From positions 271,848-335,847 of the forward strand of contig NZ_JADNRM010000001.1 in NCBI RefSeq assembly GCF_021730445.1: a stretch of 64,000 bases of DNA, in the 5' to 3' direction. This document shows positions 19,019 to 28,356 of the stretch, in pieces. The notes under the pieces are model-generated. The model did not search any database and was not told the origin of the DNA. It saw nothing but the letters and a program-made list of their open reading frames with translations. Positions within the stretch are counted from its first letter, which is position 1, and every line of letters starts with the position of its first letter. A program made the position numbers and the translations under genes. The DNA comes from Phocaeicola faecalis. GTDB lineage: Bacteria; Bacteroidota; Bacteroidia; Bacteroidales; Bacteroidaceae.

Positions 19019-20074
19019 TCATAGCGGATATTCATATTCAAAGATTTGGGAAGTTTTTGCATTGAATCGCTCTGCCAGATAAATTCTCCCATGTTCTTCA
19101 TCCACACAAAAAGCATGACCGGCCTTGTCCAATTTCATTTTTTGAATAGGATTCCCTTCCCAGTCATACTGTTCCACATAAACCGGACTTCCCTTGTCCA
19201 ACTGGTCATACAGACTACCTGCAGCTTGCAGCACATATATGTATTTCTCCCCAGCATAGCAACCCAAACAATAATTAGCGTTATAACGACCACAATCCGC
19301 CTTTTCCAATGTATTGAAATCAAACCCCTTTCCCTCTTGCCTGACTGTCTTCATCCCCCCCTTTTCCAAGTCTAAAATTCGGACGACAGGATAATAGTAG
19401 TAAGCGTATACTCCTCTTTTCCGGTCGGGACGCACGCTAAACGCTCCATGGTAAGGAACAAAGCTGTCCATAGCTTTTGTATCTAGATTCAGCGGAAAGT
19501 CCAACTCCTTCGTTTCCACCTTATTCTCTTCGTTACACGTCAGAAAAAGGTTCTTGCCATACCGTTTGGAATAACCTGCAAAGAGAATGCTGTTGCCCTT
19601 CATTTTTACAAAATCAGAAATGATTCTCTCCAAATTTCCACCAAATTCAAAATCATAAGAATAAGAACGCAGCCCGGTTTTCCGCACCACTCCCCGACGA
19701 TTCACCTCATAGATAATACCTCCATCCTCAATATAACATAGCAGAGAGTCTTCTATAGGAGCAAAAAGACGAGGACTATAGAAGTCTACCTGCTCCCTGA
19801 GAGACCAGGTCCCCAGTTTGAAAACCAACTTCCTGCTCTTTACGTCAAAGACTTTTAGTTCCTCATTTTTATTTTTGAGTACAATTTTTCCATGACGAAA
19901 AAAAAGTTTTGTTTCCGGGTTATCATTAGTAGCCGTCCGACCCTTAAAATTCATCGGCTTACCTTTCAGCGACACAATACGATTAAAGGAAATAAGATTC
20001 ATGCTTTTTTCTTGGGCAAAAGCATTCAGCAGAAACCCAGACAGCAAAATAAAGAAAAGGAATTGTTTTTTCAT
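19019..20074 (-). CDS. Secreted beta-propeller protein (BF3164-like)
   Basis: From the ATG at 20074 it has 351 residues with a signal peptide ending near LNAFAQ. The body shows repeats of short beta-strand units with spacing expected for a six-bladed propeller (for example LFAPIEDSLLCYIEDGG, NCEENKVETKELDF), like the BF3164-like lipoprotein group of Bacteroides. No lipobox cysteine is seen at the cleavage site, so it may be periplasmic. It is the third gene of a TonB receptor, GLPGLI, propeller set and starts 5 bases after the GLPGLI gene. Function unknown. Confidence 0.65.
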   Translation of the reverse strand: MKKQFLFFILLSGFLLNAFAQEKSMNLISFNRIVSLKGKPMNFKGRTATNDNPETKLFFRHGKIVLKNKNEELKVFDVKSRKLVFKLGTWSLREQVDFYSPRLFAPIEDSLLCYIEDGGIIYEVNRRGVVRKTGLRSYSYDFEFGGNLERIISDFVKMKGNSILFAGYSKRYGKNLFLTCNEENKVETKELDFPLNLDTKAMDSFVPYHGAFSVRPDRKRGVYAYYYYPVVRILDLEKGGMKTVRQEGKGFDFNTLEKADCGRYNANYCLGCYAGEKYIYVLQAAGSLYDQLDKGSPVYVEQYDWEGNPIQKMKLDKAGHAFCVDEEHGRIYLAERFNAKTSQIFEYEYPL

Positions 20075-20079
20075 GGCAA

Positions 20080-20931
20080 TCACAGATTAGTTGTTTTTTC
20101 AATAGGCTTATAAGGCATAGAAAACTTCACATTCTCGGAGTCTGTCCATCCTCTGCTTTTAGTTTTCATCCTGATTTTAATTCCTAACGAAGCTGCAAAC
20201 TTGTAAGGAGCACTATATATCCGACTGACTGTCTCATCCACCTTTTTCCGAGAAGAATCCTGGTATTTCCCCTCATAACTCCGAATGGTTTCTCCTGATT
20301 TTGCTTTCTCTATCCGTCGACAGTCCCATTGAAAAATCTGTTCACTATCTTCCATTTTCAGTATCAGTCCGGGCAGTCCGTAAAATTTATACGGTCCTAC
20401 GTTAAACGGCAATTCAGCAGAAAACCATGCCCGATAGTCCCTTCCCCTGAACTGGCACACCGCCAGCTGGCACAGATATCCTGCTACCGAGTCTGTCTCA
20501 GTCAGAATCTGCCAGTCTATACGCTCTGTCGGTTCGGTATATTTCAACACCATGTCATGCAGAAAAGGCCTGAACAGAAAAGTGGTCTCCTGCTTGTCAA
20601 AGTCCATCCGCGTTTCCACCGGCCAAACATATTGGTTGAGAGAGCGGCTTGACAGTCCCTGCTTCTCACATTCCGTGTAAAGCGAGTCGCCTTGATAGAG
20701 CAGATAGCTGTGACAACGAGTACACTTCTCCCCTATTTCCAACAAATGAACATCGTGTGCAATACCGTTTTCGTCTGTAGTGGGAGCCATACGGAACTCG
20801 TAATATACTTTATAGCGACATGTGTCTATGACGCTATATTTATCAAGGATACGTGTAAACGGACACAGTTGTGCCTGCATGCTGATGGCACACCAGCATA
20901 GAAGTACAAAAAAAAGTCTAAATCTGTTCAT
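20080..20931 (-). CDS. GLPGLI family protein
   Basis: 283 residues with a signal peptide ending near SMQAQ. The family motif is present unaltered in YKFYGLPGLILKMED around residue 190, preceded by the usual AWFSAELPFNVGP segment. GLPGLI proteins are exported Bacteroidota proteins of unknown biochemical role, often next to TonB-dependent outer-membrane proteins, as here (18 bases after the receptor gene). A likely periplasmic partner of the receptor, which is inference only. Confidence 0.88.
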   Translation of the reverse strand: MNRFRLFFVLLCWCAISMQAQLCPFTRILDKYSVIDTCRYKVYYEFRMAPTTDENGIAHDVHLLEIGEKCTRCHSYLLYQGDSLYTECEKQGLSSRSLNQYVWPVETRMDFDKQETTFLFRPFLHDMVLKYTEPTERIDWQILTETDSVAGYLCQLAVCQFRGRDYRAWFSAELPFNVGPYKFYGLPGLILKMEDSEQIFQWDCRRIEKAKSGETIRSYEGKYQDSSRKKVDETVSRIYSAPYKFAASLGIKIRMKTKSRGWTDSENVKFSMPYKPIEKTTNL

Positions 20932-20949
20932 GACTATGAGTTTTAACTG

Positions 20950-23601
20950 TTATAGAACTTTAAATCTTACTTTGAATAGAATGGTTGAGGGACGTATCCT
21001 GTAACTGGAACAATAGCGGTCGAGGCCGCTCAAACGAAAATACGTATACGATTGCAAATCCAGAATATTGTCCCACTGCAGATAGAACCGTATGTTCTTC
21101 CAAGTATACTGTAAGCCGGCATTCAAGATTGAAAACGACTGCCCTCCCTCTCCGGCATCCGTGTAATAGTTATAATAAGACATACTGATTCCGATGTCTT
21201 GAGGCAGCATGAGGTCGATTCCTACCCGGTTGGACAAACTAGAGACAGCTGAAAACTTCTCGCCTCCCTTGATGCGGCTTTTCCCTGTCTCCCACATTCC
21301 TTCCCAGTCCAAATGTACAAAATCAAATGGTTCGGTGTGCAGGCTCCCCGATAAGGCGACCTCATGACTAAGGTTAGTTACCATCTCATCCTGACGGAGC
21401 CGCACAAAACTTCTCTTCTGCCACATTCCTTGCAGTTTCAGTACTGTCTTTTTCCAGTCCAGTCCTTTGCCGACATTTGTTTTGACCCGATAAATGTCTC
21501 CGTGATGGTGCACATGGCGGCTAATGGTACGCGACAACTCTCCGTCAAAACTCTGTCCATAAAGTATATCGCTTATTGAACGGATATAGAGCAAATTCAC
21601 ATCGGCAAACAACATGCTGAAGACGTCCTTGTATCCGATACTCAGGTTGGACAGATGCGTCCGACTGTTACTGATGTCGGGGCTGTAGCATTCGATATTA
21701 CGGTAGTTACTCAATATATATCCACTATACAATTGCTGCATGTCAGGCACATCGCTGTATTGAGAATAGCCCAAACGGAACTTCCAGCGCATTTTATCCA
21801 AAGTCAGCGATGCAGAAGGTTCGAATACGATTCCGTTCTTGTCTATTGTTCCTCCTTCCATAGGCTGTTTCAACCTGTTGTTTCGGAAAGCCAACGGCAG
21901 ATTGGCGTAAAACGAAAGGTTTTCCTTTGTGTAGTGGAACATCAACAATCCTCCAGCCTTCAGGTTCCGATAGTCTGCATCGTTCTCCATACCTGCCGCA
22001 GTCCTTTCATATCCCGAACCATCCAAGCCATAAAACCGGCTGGACAGATGCATAATCTTGATGTCCGTAAACAAAGAAGGAGTCACGGAGAAGCCTCCCC
22101 ACTTCAAGGCAGACAAGCGGGAAAGGTTGTTCCGATTGCCGACAGTCGTCAACTCTACCTGCTGCCCCATACTTTCCAGGCCGTCCTTCTCCAAAATTTC
22201 TCCGAACAGACAAGGCTGTACCAACAGACTTTGAGGAGTATTTTGAATATTGAAAGATGAATTCACCTCCCATCCGCGATTTCGGTCATTCTTTGTAATC
22301 CAATTGATTTTTCCGGCAGCCTTCAGCCGTTTATTTGTGGCCCATTGGTCTATCATGTTACCATTAGACACCTTTCCCAATGTATGTCTCCATTCAGCCT
22401 CGCCTTCCACTGTCGCATTTAGATAAGTATCTTCACGGTTCATCATCATGTTACCGTTCACTGTCAGCCTGTCTTTGTCCATTCCGGCTGAAATGGCTTC
22501 CGTAATCACATTCTGCGTGCCATCCGGCAACAAGTAAGAAGTGACAGAATTCCCATACCGGTTATCGCAGTCATTAAGATAATATGCATCTACCGACCAT
22601 TCCTGTTCCTTTTTATTCTTAAATCGGTTATTGGTGGTCAACAGATAAGTCTCGTTGTCGTGGTAGAGAGACTTGTCAATGGGTGGAGGTGACGGCCAAA
22701 TCACATCGGTCCAAATGCTTTCGTCTTCGTTTCTATTCATGCCTTTTACTTCCGCTTCCAAGTCCTTTCCTGTATTGTTGGACTTTCCAACAGCCAAGTG
22801 CTGCCTTTTCCGAGTAAAATAAAAGCCCGTCAGTTCCCCTTCTCCTTTAACATGAGGCGCGAAATCCGCCCCAGCTCCCAACAGCGCCGACAAAGCCCAT
22901 ACTCCCTTAGCACCCTCTTTCATTTTCAAATTGATGGCAGCCTGGTCGGAGTGCCTCAACTCTTTCAGAGCCTTGATGGGCTGGTGTCGCTCCAATAACT
23001 GCACGGTGGCAATGTCATCGGGAGAAAGATTATTGGTAGCAATGCCATAGCGGTCCTTCATCAGGTCCATTCCCTCAATGTAGAACTTATTAATGGGCAC
23101 TCCCATGTAAGAAATCCTGCCGACCTTGTCCACCTGAATACCCGGCATCTTCTTCAGCACATCACCGATACTGGTGTCATTCTTGTCCTTGAAGGAACTC
23201 ACCAGATAATTGACCGTATCCTTTTGCTGCCAAATCTGCCGCCCCTTCACAATAACTTCCTTTATTTCTATAGGTTTTTCTTCTATTCTAAAGTCTTGTC
23301 GCCCGGAAACATTGGGTACTTTTCGATAGACGGTGGAAACATTAAACCCCCGGATGATGATGTTAAGGCTGTCTGCTGCCGAGCTTACCTTCAAAATATA
23401 CTCCCCTTGTTTATTGCTCAGTGCATAGCCCATAAGTACGGGCCTGTCAAAGCTCTGCACTACTGTGATGTTTACATCAGAAACGCCATGCCCTTGTCTG
23501 TCAAGCACCTTTCCCGCTATCTCCACTTGGGCGTATAGTGGACTGCTGAAAGCAAGTAACAATAGACATATAATATGTAGAAACACTATTTTCATCCTCA
23601 T
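20950..23601 (-). CDS. TonB-dependent receptor-like outer-membrane protein
   Basis: 883 residues with a signal peptide ending near SPLYAQ. Residues about 26-110 form a carboxypeptidase-regulatory-like beta-sandwich (GKVLDRQGHGVSDVNITVV), then a plug-like region (IGDVLKKMPGIQVDKVGRI...FYIEGMDLM) and a long beta-barrel. A SusD partner is absent; instead GLPGLI and propeller genes follow in the same direction. This combination is typical of the outer-membrane family found with GLPGLI proteins rather than of glycan SusC/SusD pairs. The substrate is unknown. Start at 23601 or the ATG at 23595. Confidence 0.82.
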   Translation of the reverse strand: MRMKIVFLHIICLLLLAFSSPLYAQVEIAGKVLDRQGHGVSDVNITVVQSFDRPVLMGYALSNKQGEYILKVSSAADSLNIIIRGFNVSTVYRKVPNVSGRQDFRIEEKPIEIKEVIVKGRQIWQQKDTVNYLVSSFKDKNDTSIGDVLKKMPGIQVDKVGRISYMGVPINKFYIEGMDLMKDRYGIATNNLSPDDIATVQLLERHQPIKALKELRHSDQAAINLKMKEGAKGVWALSALLGAGADFAPHVKGEGELTGFYFTRKRQHLAVGKSNNTGKDLEAEVKGMNRNEDESIWTDVIWPSPPPIDKSLYHDNETYLLTTNNRFKNKKEQEWSVDAYYLNDCDNRYGNSVTSYLLPDGTQNVITEAISAGMDKDRLTVNGNMMMNREDTYLNATVEGEAEWRHTLGKVSNGNMIDQWATNKRLKAAGKINWITKNDRNRGWEVNSSFNIQNTPQSLLVQPCLFGEILEKDGLESMGQQVELTTVGNRNNLSRLSALKWGGFSVTPSLFTDIKIMHLSSRFYGLDGSGYERTAAGMENDADYRNLKAGGLLMFHYTKENLSFYANLPLAFRNNRLKQPMEGGTIDKNGIVFEPSASLTLDKMRWKFRLGYSQYSDVPDMQQLYSGYILSNYRNIECYSPDISNSRTHLSNLSIGYKDVFSMLFADVNLLYIRSISDILYGQSFDGELSRTISRHVHHHGDIYRVKTNVGKGLDWKKTVLKLQGMWQKRSFVRLRQDEMVTNLSHEVALSGSLHTEPFDFVHLDWEGMWETGKSRIKGGEKFSAVSSLSNRVGIDLMLPQDIGISMSYYNYYTDAGEGGQSFSILNAGLQYTWKNIRFYLQWDNILDLQSYTYFRLSGLDRYCSSYRIRPSTILFKVRFKVL

Positions 23602-23680
23602 TATGATTAGTGTTAAAACAAACGTAACCTATTAATCTCACTTTACCAAATAAAGAGCTGATTATTTTTAATAAAATCAT

Positions 23681-23890
23681 CCCCCCAATAAACGGCATCC
23701 AAGCGGGCCAATTAAATTCAAAGAGAGGGAAATAGAACATATCGACAACTTTTCCGTATAACCAATCAGTGTATCCATGTCCTATTGGTACAAAAGTTGC
23801 CACTTCAGATAAGGTACTTTGACTGAATATGACTCCATAAAAAATACTATCAATAATATATGAAAACATCATCTTTACCTCCCCTCTGCT
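23681..23890 (-). pseudogene. lspA (signal peptidase II) fragment
   Basis: On the minus strand this stretch reads IIDSIFYGVIFSQS, then GHGYTDWLYGKVVDMFYFPLFEFNWPAWMPFIGG, which resembles the third quarter of Bacteroides lipoprotein signal peptidase. The N-terminal half and the C-terminal segment with the second catalytic aspartate (NxADxxI) are missing; after the double glycine the frame runs into unrelated sequence. The corA gene abuts the broken 5' side. It cannot be active and is best read as a decayed, partly deleted copy. Identification is from motif memory. Confidence 0.65.
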
Positions 23891-24927
23891 CAATACCATT
23901 TTTTGCGTTTAAAGAAAAAGTAAATGATAGTGACCAATGCCAGCATCAGTGCCCATGCAAAGATATAACCATATCTCCATCCCAGTTCAGGCATCCACTG
24001 GAAATTCATTCCCCAGATACCTGCCAAAAAAGTCAATGGAATAAAAATAGTAGAAACAACGGTCAACTGCTTCATAATGGCATTCATACGCTGGTCATTG
24101 TTAGAAAGGTAAAGGTCTACCAAAGCTGAAATCATGTCGCGGCAACCATCTAATGTTTGTAGTACAAACTGCAAATGGTCATTAACGTCACTAAAGAAAG
24201 GACGGTTCACTTTATGCAACAAATCATTGTCTGCATGCAGCAATTTACTAATCTCCTCTTTAAAAGGCAGGATACATTTTTTTATCATCCGAAATTTACG
24301 GCGGTATTGCTGTATATCCTCAATACCTGGAAGATTGTCTGCATGGGGTGAAAGCAATTGTTCTTCCAAATCCTCCAATTCATCTTCCAGTTCCGAAATG
24401 AGGGACATAAAACTTGCCATTACACTATTCAGCACCACGCTAAGCAAATAATCCGATTGCCGGTTTCTGATTTTCAATACATTCTTTTCTAAAGCCTGAG
24501 TGATATCGCCTAAGAAATTATTCTCTCCTTCCATAAAAGTCAACAGATAATCGTTGCCTTGAATAATAGCCATCTGCTGTGGTGCATAAGTACCGTCTGA
24601 TGGAAAAAGTACTTTCAGAATCACAACATTGTAAGTATCATGTTCTTCTATCTTCACCGGATGGTCGGTATTCAGTATATCTTGCGTTGTCAGAAAATCC
24701 ACATTAAAATAGCTGCAAATACGCCGGATGGCTTCCGTATTCCGAAGCCCGTGCACCTGTATCCAATGAATACTTTCTTTTTCTAAATAGGGTGTCAATT
24801 CGTCTATTTCTTTTCCCTCATACATAGAAACGCCTTCGGCATTGTAACTGCATAGGTGCAAGTGGGTAGGTGTATGACTATCGCCAACATAAGACAGCCG
24901 TTCGCTCAACAAATTATTCTTTACCAT
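23890..24927 (-). CDS. corA: Magnesium/cobalt transport protein CorA
   Basis: Inner-membrane divalent cation channel. 345 residues from the ATG at 24927 (MVKNNLLS); an upstream in-frame ATG at 24951 is possible. A large acidic cytoplasmic domain is followed by two C-terminal membrane helices; the first ends in the GMN signature (FLAGIWGMNFQWMPEL) and the second precedes a basic tail (FFKRKKWY). Mg2+, Co2+ or Ni2+ are the known ions of the family. It stands alone, with the lspA remnant just downstream. Confidence 0.93.
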   Translation of the reverse strand: MVKNNLLSERLSYVGDSHTPTHLHLCSYNAEGVSMYEGKEIDELTPYLEKESIHWIQVHGLRNTEAIRRICSYFNVDFLTTQDILNTDHPVKIEEHDTYNVVILKVLFPSDGTYAPQQMAIIQGNDYLLTFMEGENNFLGDITQALEKNVLKIRNRQSDYLLSVVLNSVMASFMSLISELEDELEDLEEQLLSPHADNLPGIEDIQQYRRKFRMIKKCILPFKEEISKLLHADNDLLHKVNRPFFSDVNDHLQFVLQTLDGCRDMISALVDLYLSNNDQRMNAIMKQLTVVSTIFIPLTFLAGIWGMNFQWMPELGWRYGYIFAWALMLALVTIIYFFFKRKKWY

Positions 24928-25068
24928 AATCTTGAGATTTGGATGATACAATTATATCTTTTTTTCACGAGCATCGCTCATTTATAGTCTCGTGTTTTTC
25001 GATGCGGATAAATCCTTTTCTATTAACAACAATTTTTAGGTCGGAAATGTTACCGTCTGATGATGATA

Positions 25069-25947
25069 TTACAAGGCAAGAATCCTTTTTTCTATTTCCA
25101 AATCATCTTCATTCAGTTGAGGGGACGGTATCATGCAAGTACGGATACAGTCCCCCTCCCGACAAGTGTAATCATAATATTTCTTTTGCAGTTCCGTCAA
25201 GTCTTCAAGTGCCACAAGCTCCCCTTTCAATTCCAGGAACTCCTCCATGTCCGTACTGTCACTTTGCTTTACAAAGAGAATACGGCGTGCTATCGGATTC
25301 CTGTTATAATCCAAGCTGAGATATAACCCTTTCAGAAAAGGAGGAAAATCATACATGGGCAATTGCAGGTAAATGCTGAACAATGCCATTTGGGGAGTTT
25401 CCCGTTCGTTGAAGAAAATATATCCGTTCTGATGGTTATTGAACAACCCTACCCCCCGATGAGTCGTGTTATAAGCACTCATGTGAGTCACCTTCACATA
25501 CGTGTTATCTTCGGAGGACTCTATCAGATAAGGTTCCACTTTCAGGCAGTTGCATGACGAAGAAAGACTGTAACTCAAATAACTGCCACTATAATTATAT
25601 ACCTCCTGAACGGAACGCTGCATCTCGGCAGTCATCATTTCCATAAACGGATTCGCCTTTGTCTCACCATTGGCTGGCTCCATACTGAAGAGTAGTTCCT
25701 TGATAGTTGATAAATTCCCCATCAAACGTTTCTTTGAAATGTTATTGACCTGTCCCAAAGCCAAATCTAATGAATTTTCTTCAGAATGTCCTTGTTTCAA
25801 TGAGGTTACATAAGTGGGCAAAACACTGGAGTAAAGCGCAGACAACACACTGGGAGCCATATCGATAAAATCTGCTATCTCTTTCATCTTCAATCCGTTA
25901 TTACGGAGATATTCTATTCTTCTATAAATTTCTATTAAATCATTCAT
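25069..25947 (-). CDS. Putative HTH regulator divergent from the phosphonate genes
   Basis: 292 residues. The N-terminus (about 1-45) looks like a helix-turn-helix (IEYLRNNGLKMKEIADFIDMAPSVLSALYS), like a Cro/XRE or resolvase-type domain. The rest has no motif I recognise; it includes a Cys pair (CNC near residue 135) and, near residue 265, CREGDCIRTC. It reads away from the phosphonate operon across a 243-base gap holding a palindrome, so regulation of that operon is plausible but not shown. It could also serve corA. Confidence 0.5.
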   Translation of the reverse strand: MNDLIEIYRRIEYLRNNGLKMKEIADFIDMAPSVLSALYSSVLPTYVTSLKQGHSEENSLDLALGQVNNISKKRLMGNLSTIKELLFSMEPANGETKANPFMEMMTAEMQRSVQEVYNYSGSYLSYSLSSSCNCLKVEPYLIESSEDNTYVKVTHMSAYNTTHRGVGLFNNHQNGYIFFNERETPQMALFSIYLQLPMYDFPPFLKGLYLSLDYNRNPIARRILFVKQSDSTDMEEFLELKGELVALEDLTELQKKYYDYTCREGDCIRTCMIPSPQLNEDDLEIEKRILAL

Positions 25948-25967
25948 GGATATTATCTTCTATATTG

Positions 25968-25986
25968 AACTTGCAAAATACAAGTT
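25968..25986. promoter_or_regulatory. Palindrome in the divergent region, possible operator
   Basis: AACTTG, 7 bases, CAAGTT, with a further half-site GAACTT at 25994-25999. It lies 21 bases upstream of the HTH gene and about 205 bases upstream of the transporter start. Confidence 0.4.
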
Positions 25987-26075
25987 TCCGTGTGAACTTA
26001 CAATGACATACACATTACATTAATATTACATCATCAGCCCCTCACTATATGAAAAATATTAATCATAAACATTCA

Positions 26076-26106
26076 TTTTTTCTCCGGTCGGATAAGCATA
26101 CTTTTG
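26076..26106 (+). promoter_or_regulatory. Promoter of the phosphonate operon
   Basis: TACTTTTG at 26099-26106 fits TAnnTTTG; exactly 19 bases upstream TTTT (26076-26079) matches three of four bases of the -33 TTTG. Transcription would start near 26113, leaving a leader of about 78 bases. Confidence 0.55.
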
Positions 26107-26190
26107 CTGCCGGAAATCATCGGGACGAGATACAAGACTCCACTTTTACGATGATAAAAACATAATTTGCAAAAACAAGTAGAAACAATA

Positions 26191-27543
26191 ATGGAAGCAA
26201 AAAGCGAAACGAACAAACCAATATCCAATTTCCTGTTTATCCTATGGGCAGGGGGAACGGCCTTACTTTCTTATTCACTGGTATATGCACTGCGTAAACC
26301 TTTTACGGCTGCCACTTTCCACGGGATGGACTTCTTCGGAATGGATTACAAGGTAGCCACTACTATCATGCAAATCTTCGGTTACCTCATCTCCAAGTTT
26401 TTTGCCATCAAAATTGTCTCTGAGCTGAAGCGGGAGAACCGGTTGAAATTCATGATATTCTCCGTAGCTCTTGCCGAACTTGCATTGGTCTCTTTCGGAT
26501 TACTCCCTACCCCTTTCAATGTATTTGCGTTGTTCTTTAACGGGCTGGCGTTGGGATGTATGTGGGGAGTCATTTTCAGTTTCATTGAGGGGCGCAAAGT
26601 GACCGACATATTGGCCAGCCTGTTGGGGGTAAGCATGGCAGTGAGTTCGGGAATGGCCAAATCATTGGGGTTATTTGTTGTCAGCACATTCGGTGTCACA
26701 GAGTTTTGGATGCCTGCCCTGATAGGTGGACTGGCTTTTCCGCTACTTGTCCTGATGGGTTGGTCGCTCAACAAGCTACCGCAACCCACCGATGAAGACC
26801 GTGCCCTTCGCTCGGAACGCGTAACGCTGAACGGAGAACAACGTCGGCAACTGTTCAAAAGCTATATGCCTCTGCTGGTTATGTTGTTTTTTGCCAATCT
26901 GTTCATCACCATCCTACGCGATATCAAGGAAGATTTTCTAGTCAACATTATTGACGTAAGCACTATCTCTTCATGGCTATTTGCGCAAGTAGACGGCATG
27001 GTAACGCTGATTATTCTGGGAATATTTGCCATGATGTCACTAATAAACAGCAATTACAGAGTGCTGTTGGTACTCCTTTCCATGGTGGTAGGCGGAGCCG
27101 TAACCATCAGCTATCTGGCATTCAATTATGACACACTGCAATTGCCCACCCTCTACTGGCTGTTTATACAAAGCTTAAGCCTGTACATCGTCTACCTTAG
27201 CTTCCAAACCCTATTTTTCGAACGGTTTATTGCCTGTTTCAAGATTAAAGGAAATGTCGGATTTTTTATCGCCACTATCGACTTTATCGGATATACAGGA
27301 ACGGTTTGCGTACTTCTGTTCAAAGAATATTGCAGCCCGAATATCAACTGGATGCAATTCTACAACCAATTTTCGGGATGGGTGGGAATCGTTGCCGGCG
27401 TTGCATTCATCGGTTCGGCAATCTATCTGATACAACGATATAAAATGGAAAAACAGAACTTGGCCACGGAATGTTATCACCCGGCAGACAATGCCGCACC
27501 TACATTCCCGCAGATTCAATCCACTCCTACCGGAAATCAATAA
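26191..27543 (+). CDS. MFS-type transporter, DUF5690 family, likely phosphonate importer
   Basis: 450 residues from the ATG at 26191 with about twelve membrane segments. The N-terminal SLVYALRKPFTAATF recalls the glycerol-3-phosphate/hexose-phosphate (GlpT/UhpC) antiporter group, which moves organic phosphates. I recall the family as DUF5690. Its gene is 21 bases upstream of phnX and in the same direction, so uptake of 2-aminoethylphosphonate is the natural inference. A short polar C-terminal tail follows the last helix. A longer TTG start at 26167 is less likely. Confidence 0.75.
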   Translation: MEAKSETNKPISNFLFILWAGGTALLSYSLVYALRKPFTAATFHGMDFFGMDYKVATTIMQIFGYLISKFFAIKIVSELKRENRLKFMIFSVALAELALVSFGLLPTPFNVFALFFNGLALGCMWGVIFSFIEGRKVTDILASLLGVSMAVSSGMAKSLGLFVVSTFGVTEFWMPALIGGLAFPLLVLMGWSLNKLPQPTDEDRALRSERVTLNGEQRRQLFKSYMPLLVMLFFANLFITILRDIKEDFLVNIIDVSTISSWLFAQVDGMVTLIILGIFAMMSLINSNYRVLLVLLSMVVGGAVTISYLAFNYDTLQLPTLYWLFIQSLSLYIVYLSFQTLFFERFIACFKIKGNVGFFIATIDFIGYTGTVCVLLFKEYCSPNINWMQFYNQFSGWVGIVAGVAFIGSAIYLIQRYKMEKQNLATECYHPADNAAPTFPQIQSTPTGNQ

Positions 27544-27564
27544 TCATAAATAACTAATAGCAAG

Positions 27565-28353
27565 ATGAAAAAAATAGAATGTGTAATTATGGACTGGGCG
27601 GGAACGGCAGTCGATTACGGATGTTTTGCACCTGTTGCCGCTTTCTTGAAAGCCTTCGGCGAAGTAGGTATCACTGTCACCATGGAAGAAGCTCGCCGCC
27701 CTATGGGAATGGCAAAAATAGACCATATACGTGAACTGTTCAAACTGTCCGGAGTGACAGAACAATTCCAAAAACGATACAATAGACTTTGGACGGAAGA
27801 AGATGTGGTTGCCATGAACCGCGAATTTGAGAAATATCTCTTTGCCTCTCTGCAAGAATATACCACTCCCATCCCCGGAGTCATTGAGACTATCGGCGGA
27901 CTGAAAAAGGCAGGTCTTAAAATCGGCTCCACCACAGGATATACCCGCGCCATGATGGAGGTGGTCCTGCCGGGAGCTGCCGCCCAAGGTTATACCACCG
28001 ACAACTGTGTCACCCCCGACGGTCTTCCTGCCGGACGTCCTCAGCCTTTTATGATTTACAAAAACATGACAGATTTGAATGTACCTTCCGTGACAAGTGT
28101 CGTGAAATATGGGGATACCATTGCCGACATCAAAGAAGGAGTAAATGCAGGCGTATGGACTGTCGGTGTCATTTTGGGCAGCAACGAAATGGGGCTTACC
28201 CAAGAAGAAACTGAAAAGCTTTCCTCTGATGAACTGGGTAGACGCATGGCAGCCGTCAGGAAGCGTATGTATATGGCAGGCGCCCACTATGTGGTAAACA
28301 GCATTGCCGAACTCCCCGAAATTATTGAAATTATTAACTATAAAATGAACTAA
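27565..28353 (+). CDS. phnX: Phosphonoacetaldehyde hydrolase
   Basis: Cleaves the C-P bond of phosphonoacetaldehyde to acetaldehyde and phosphate. A HAD-superfamily enzyme of 262 residues. D10 in MDWAGTAVD is the nucleophile, and K51 in MGMAKIDHI is the cap-domain lysine that forms the Schiff base, both at the expected places. STTGYTR and YGDTIADIKEG are HAD motifs II and IV. The gene ends 3 bases before phnW, so the two-step pathway is one transcript. Confidence 0.95.
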   Translation: MKKIECVIMDWAGTAVDYGCFAPVAAFLKAFGEVGITVTMEEARRPMGMAKIDHIRELFKLSGVTEQFQKRYNRLWTEEDVVAMNREFEKYLFASLQEYTTPIPGVIETIGGLKKAGLKIGSTTGYTRAMMEVVLPGAAAQGYTTDNCVTPDGLPAGRPQPFMIYKNMTDLNVPSVTSVVKYGDTIADIKEGVNAGVWTVGVILGSNEMGLTQEETEKLSSDELGRRMAAVRKRMYMAGAHYVVNSIAELPEIIEIINYKMN

Positions 28354-28356
28354 AAA

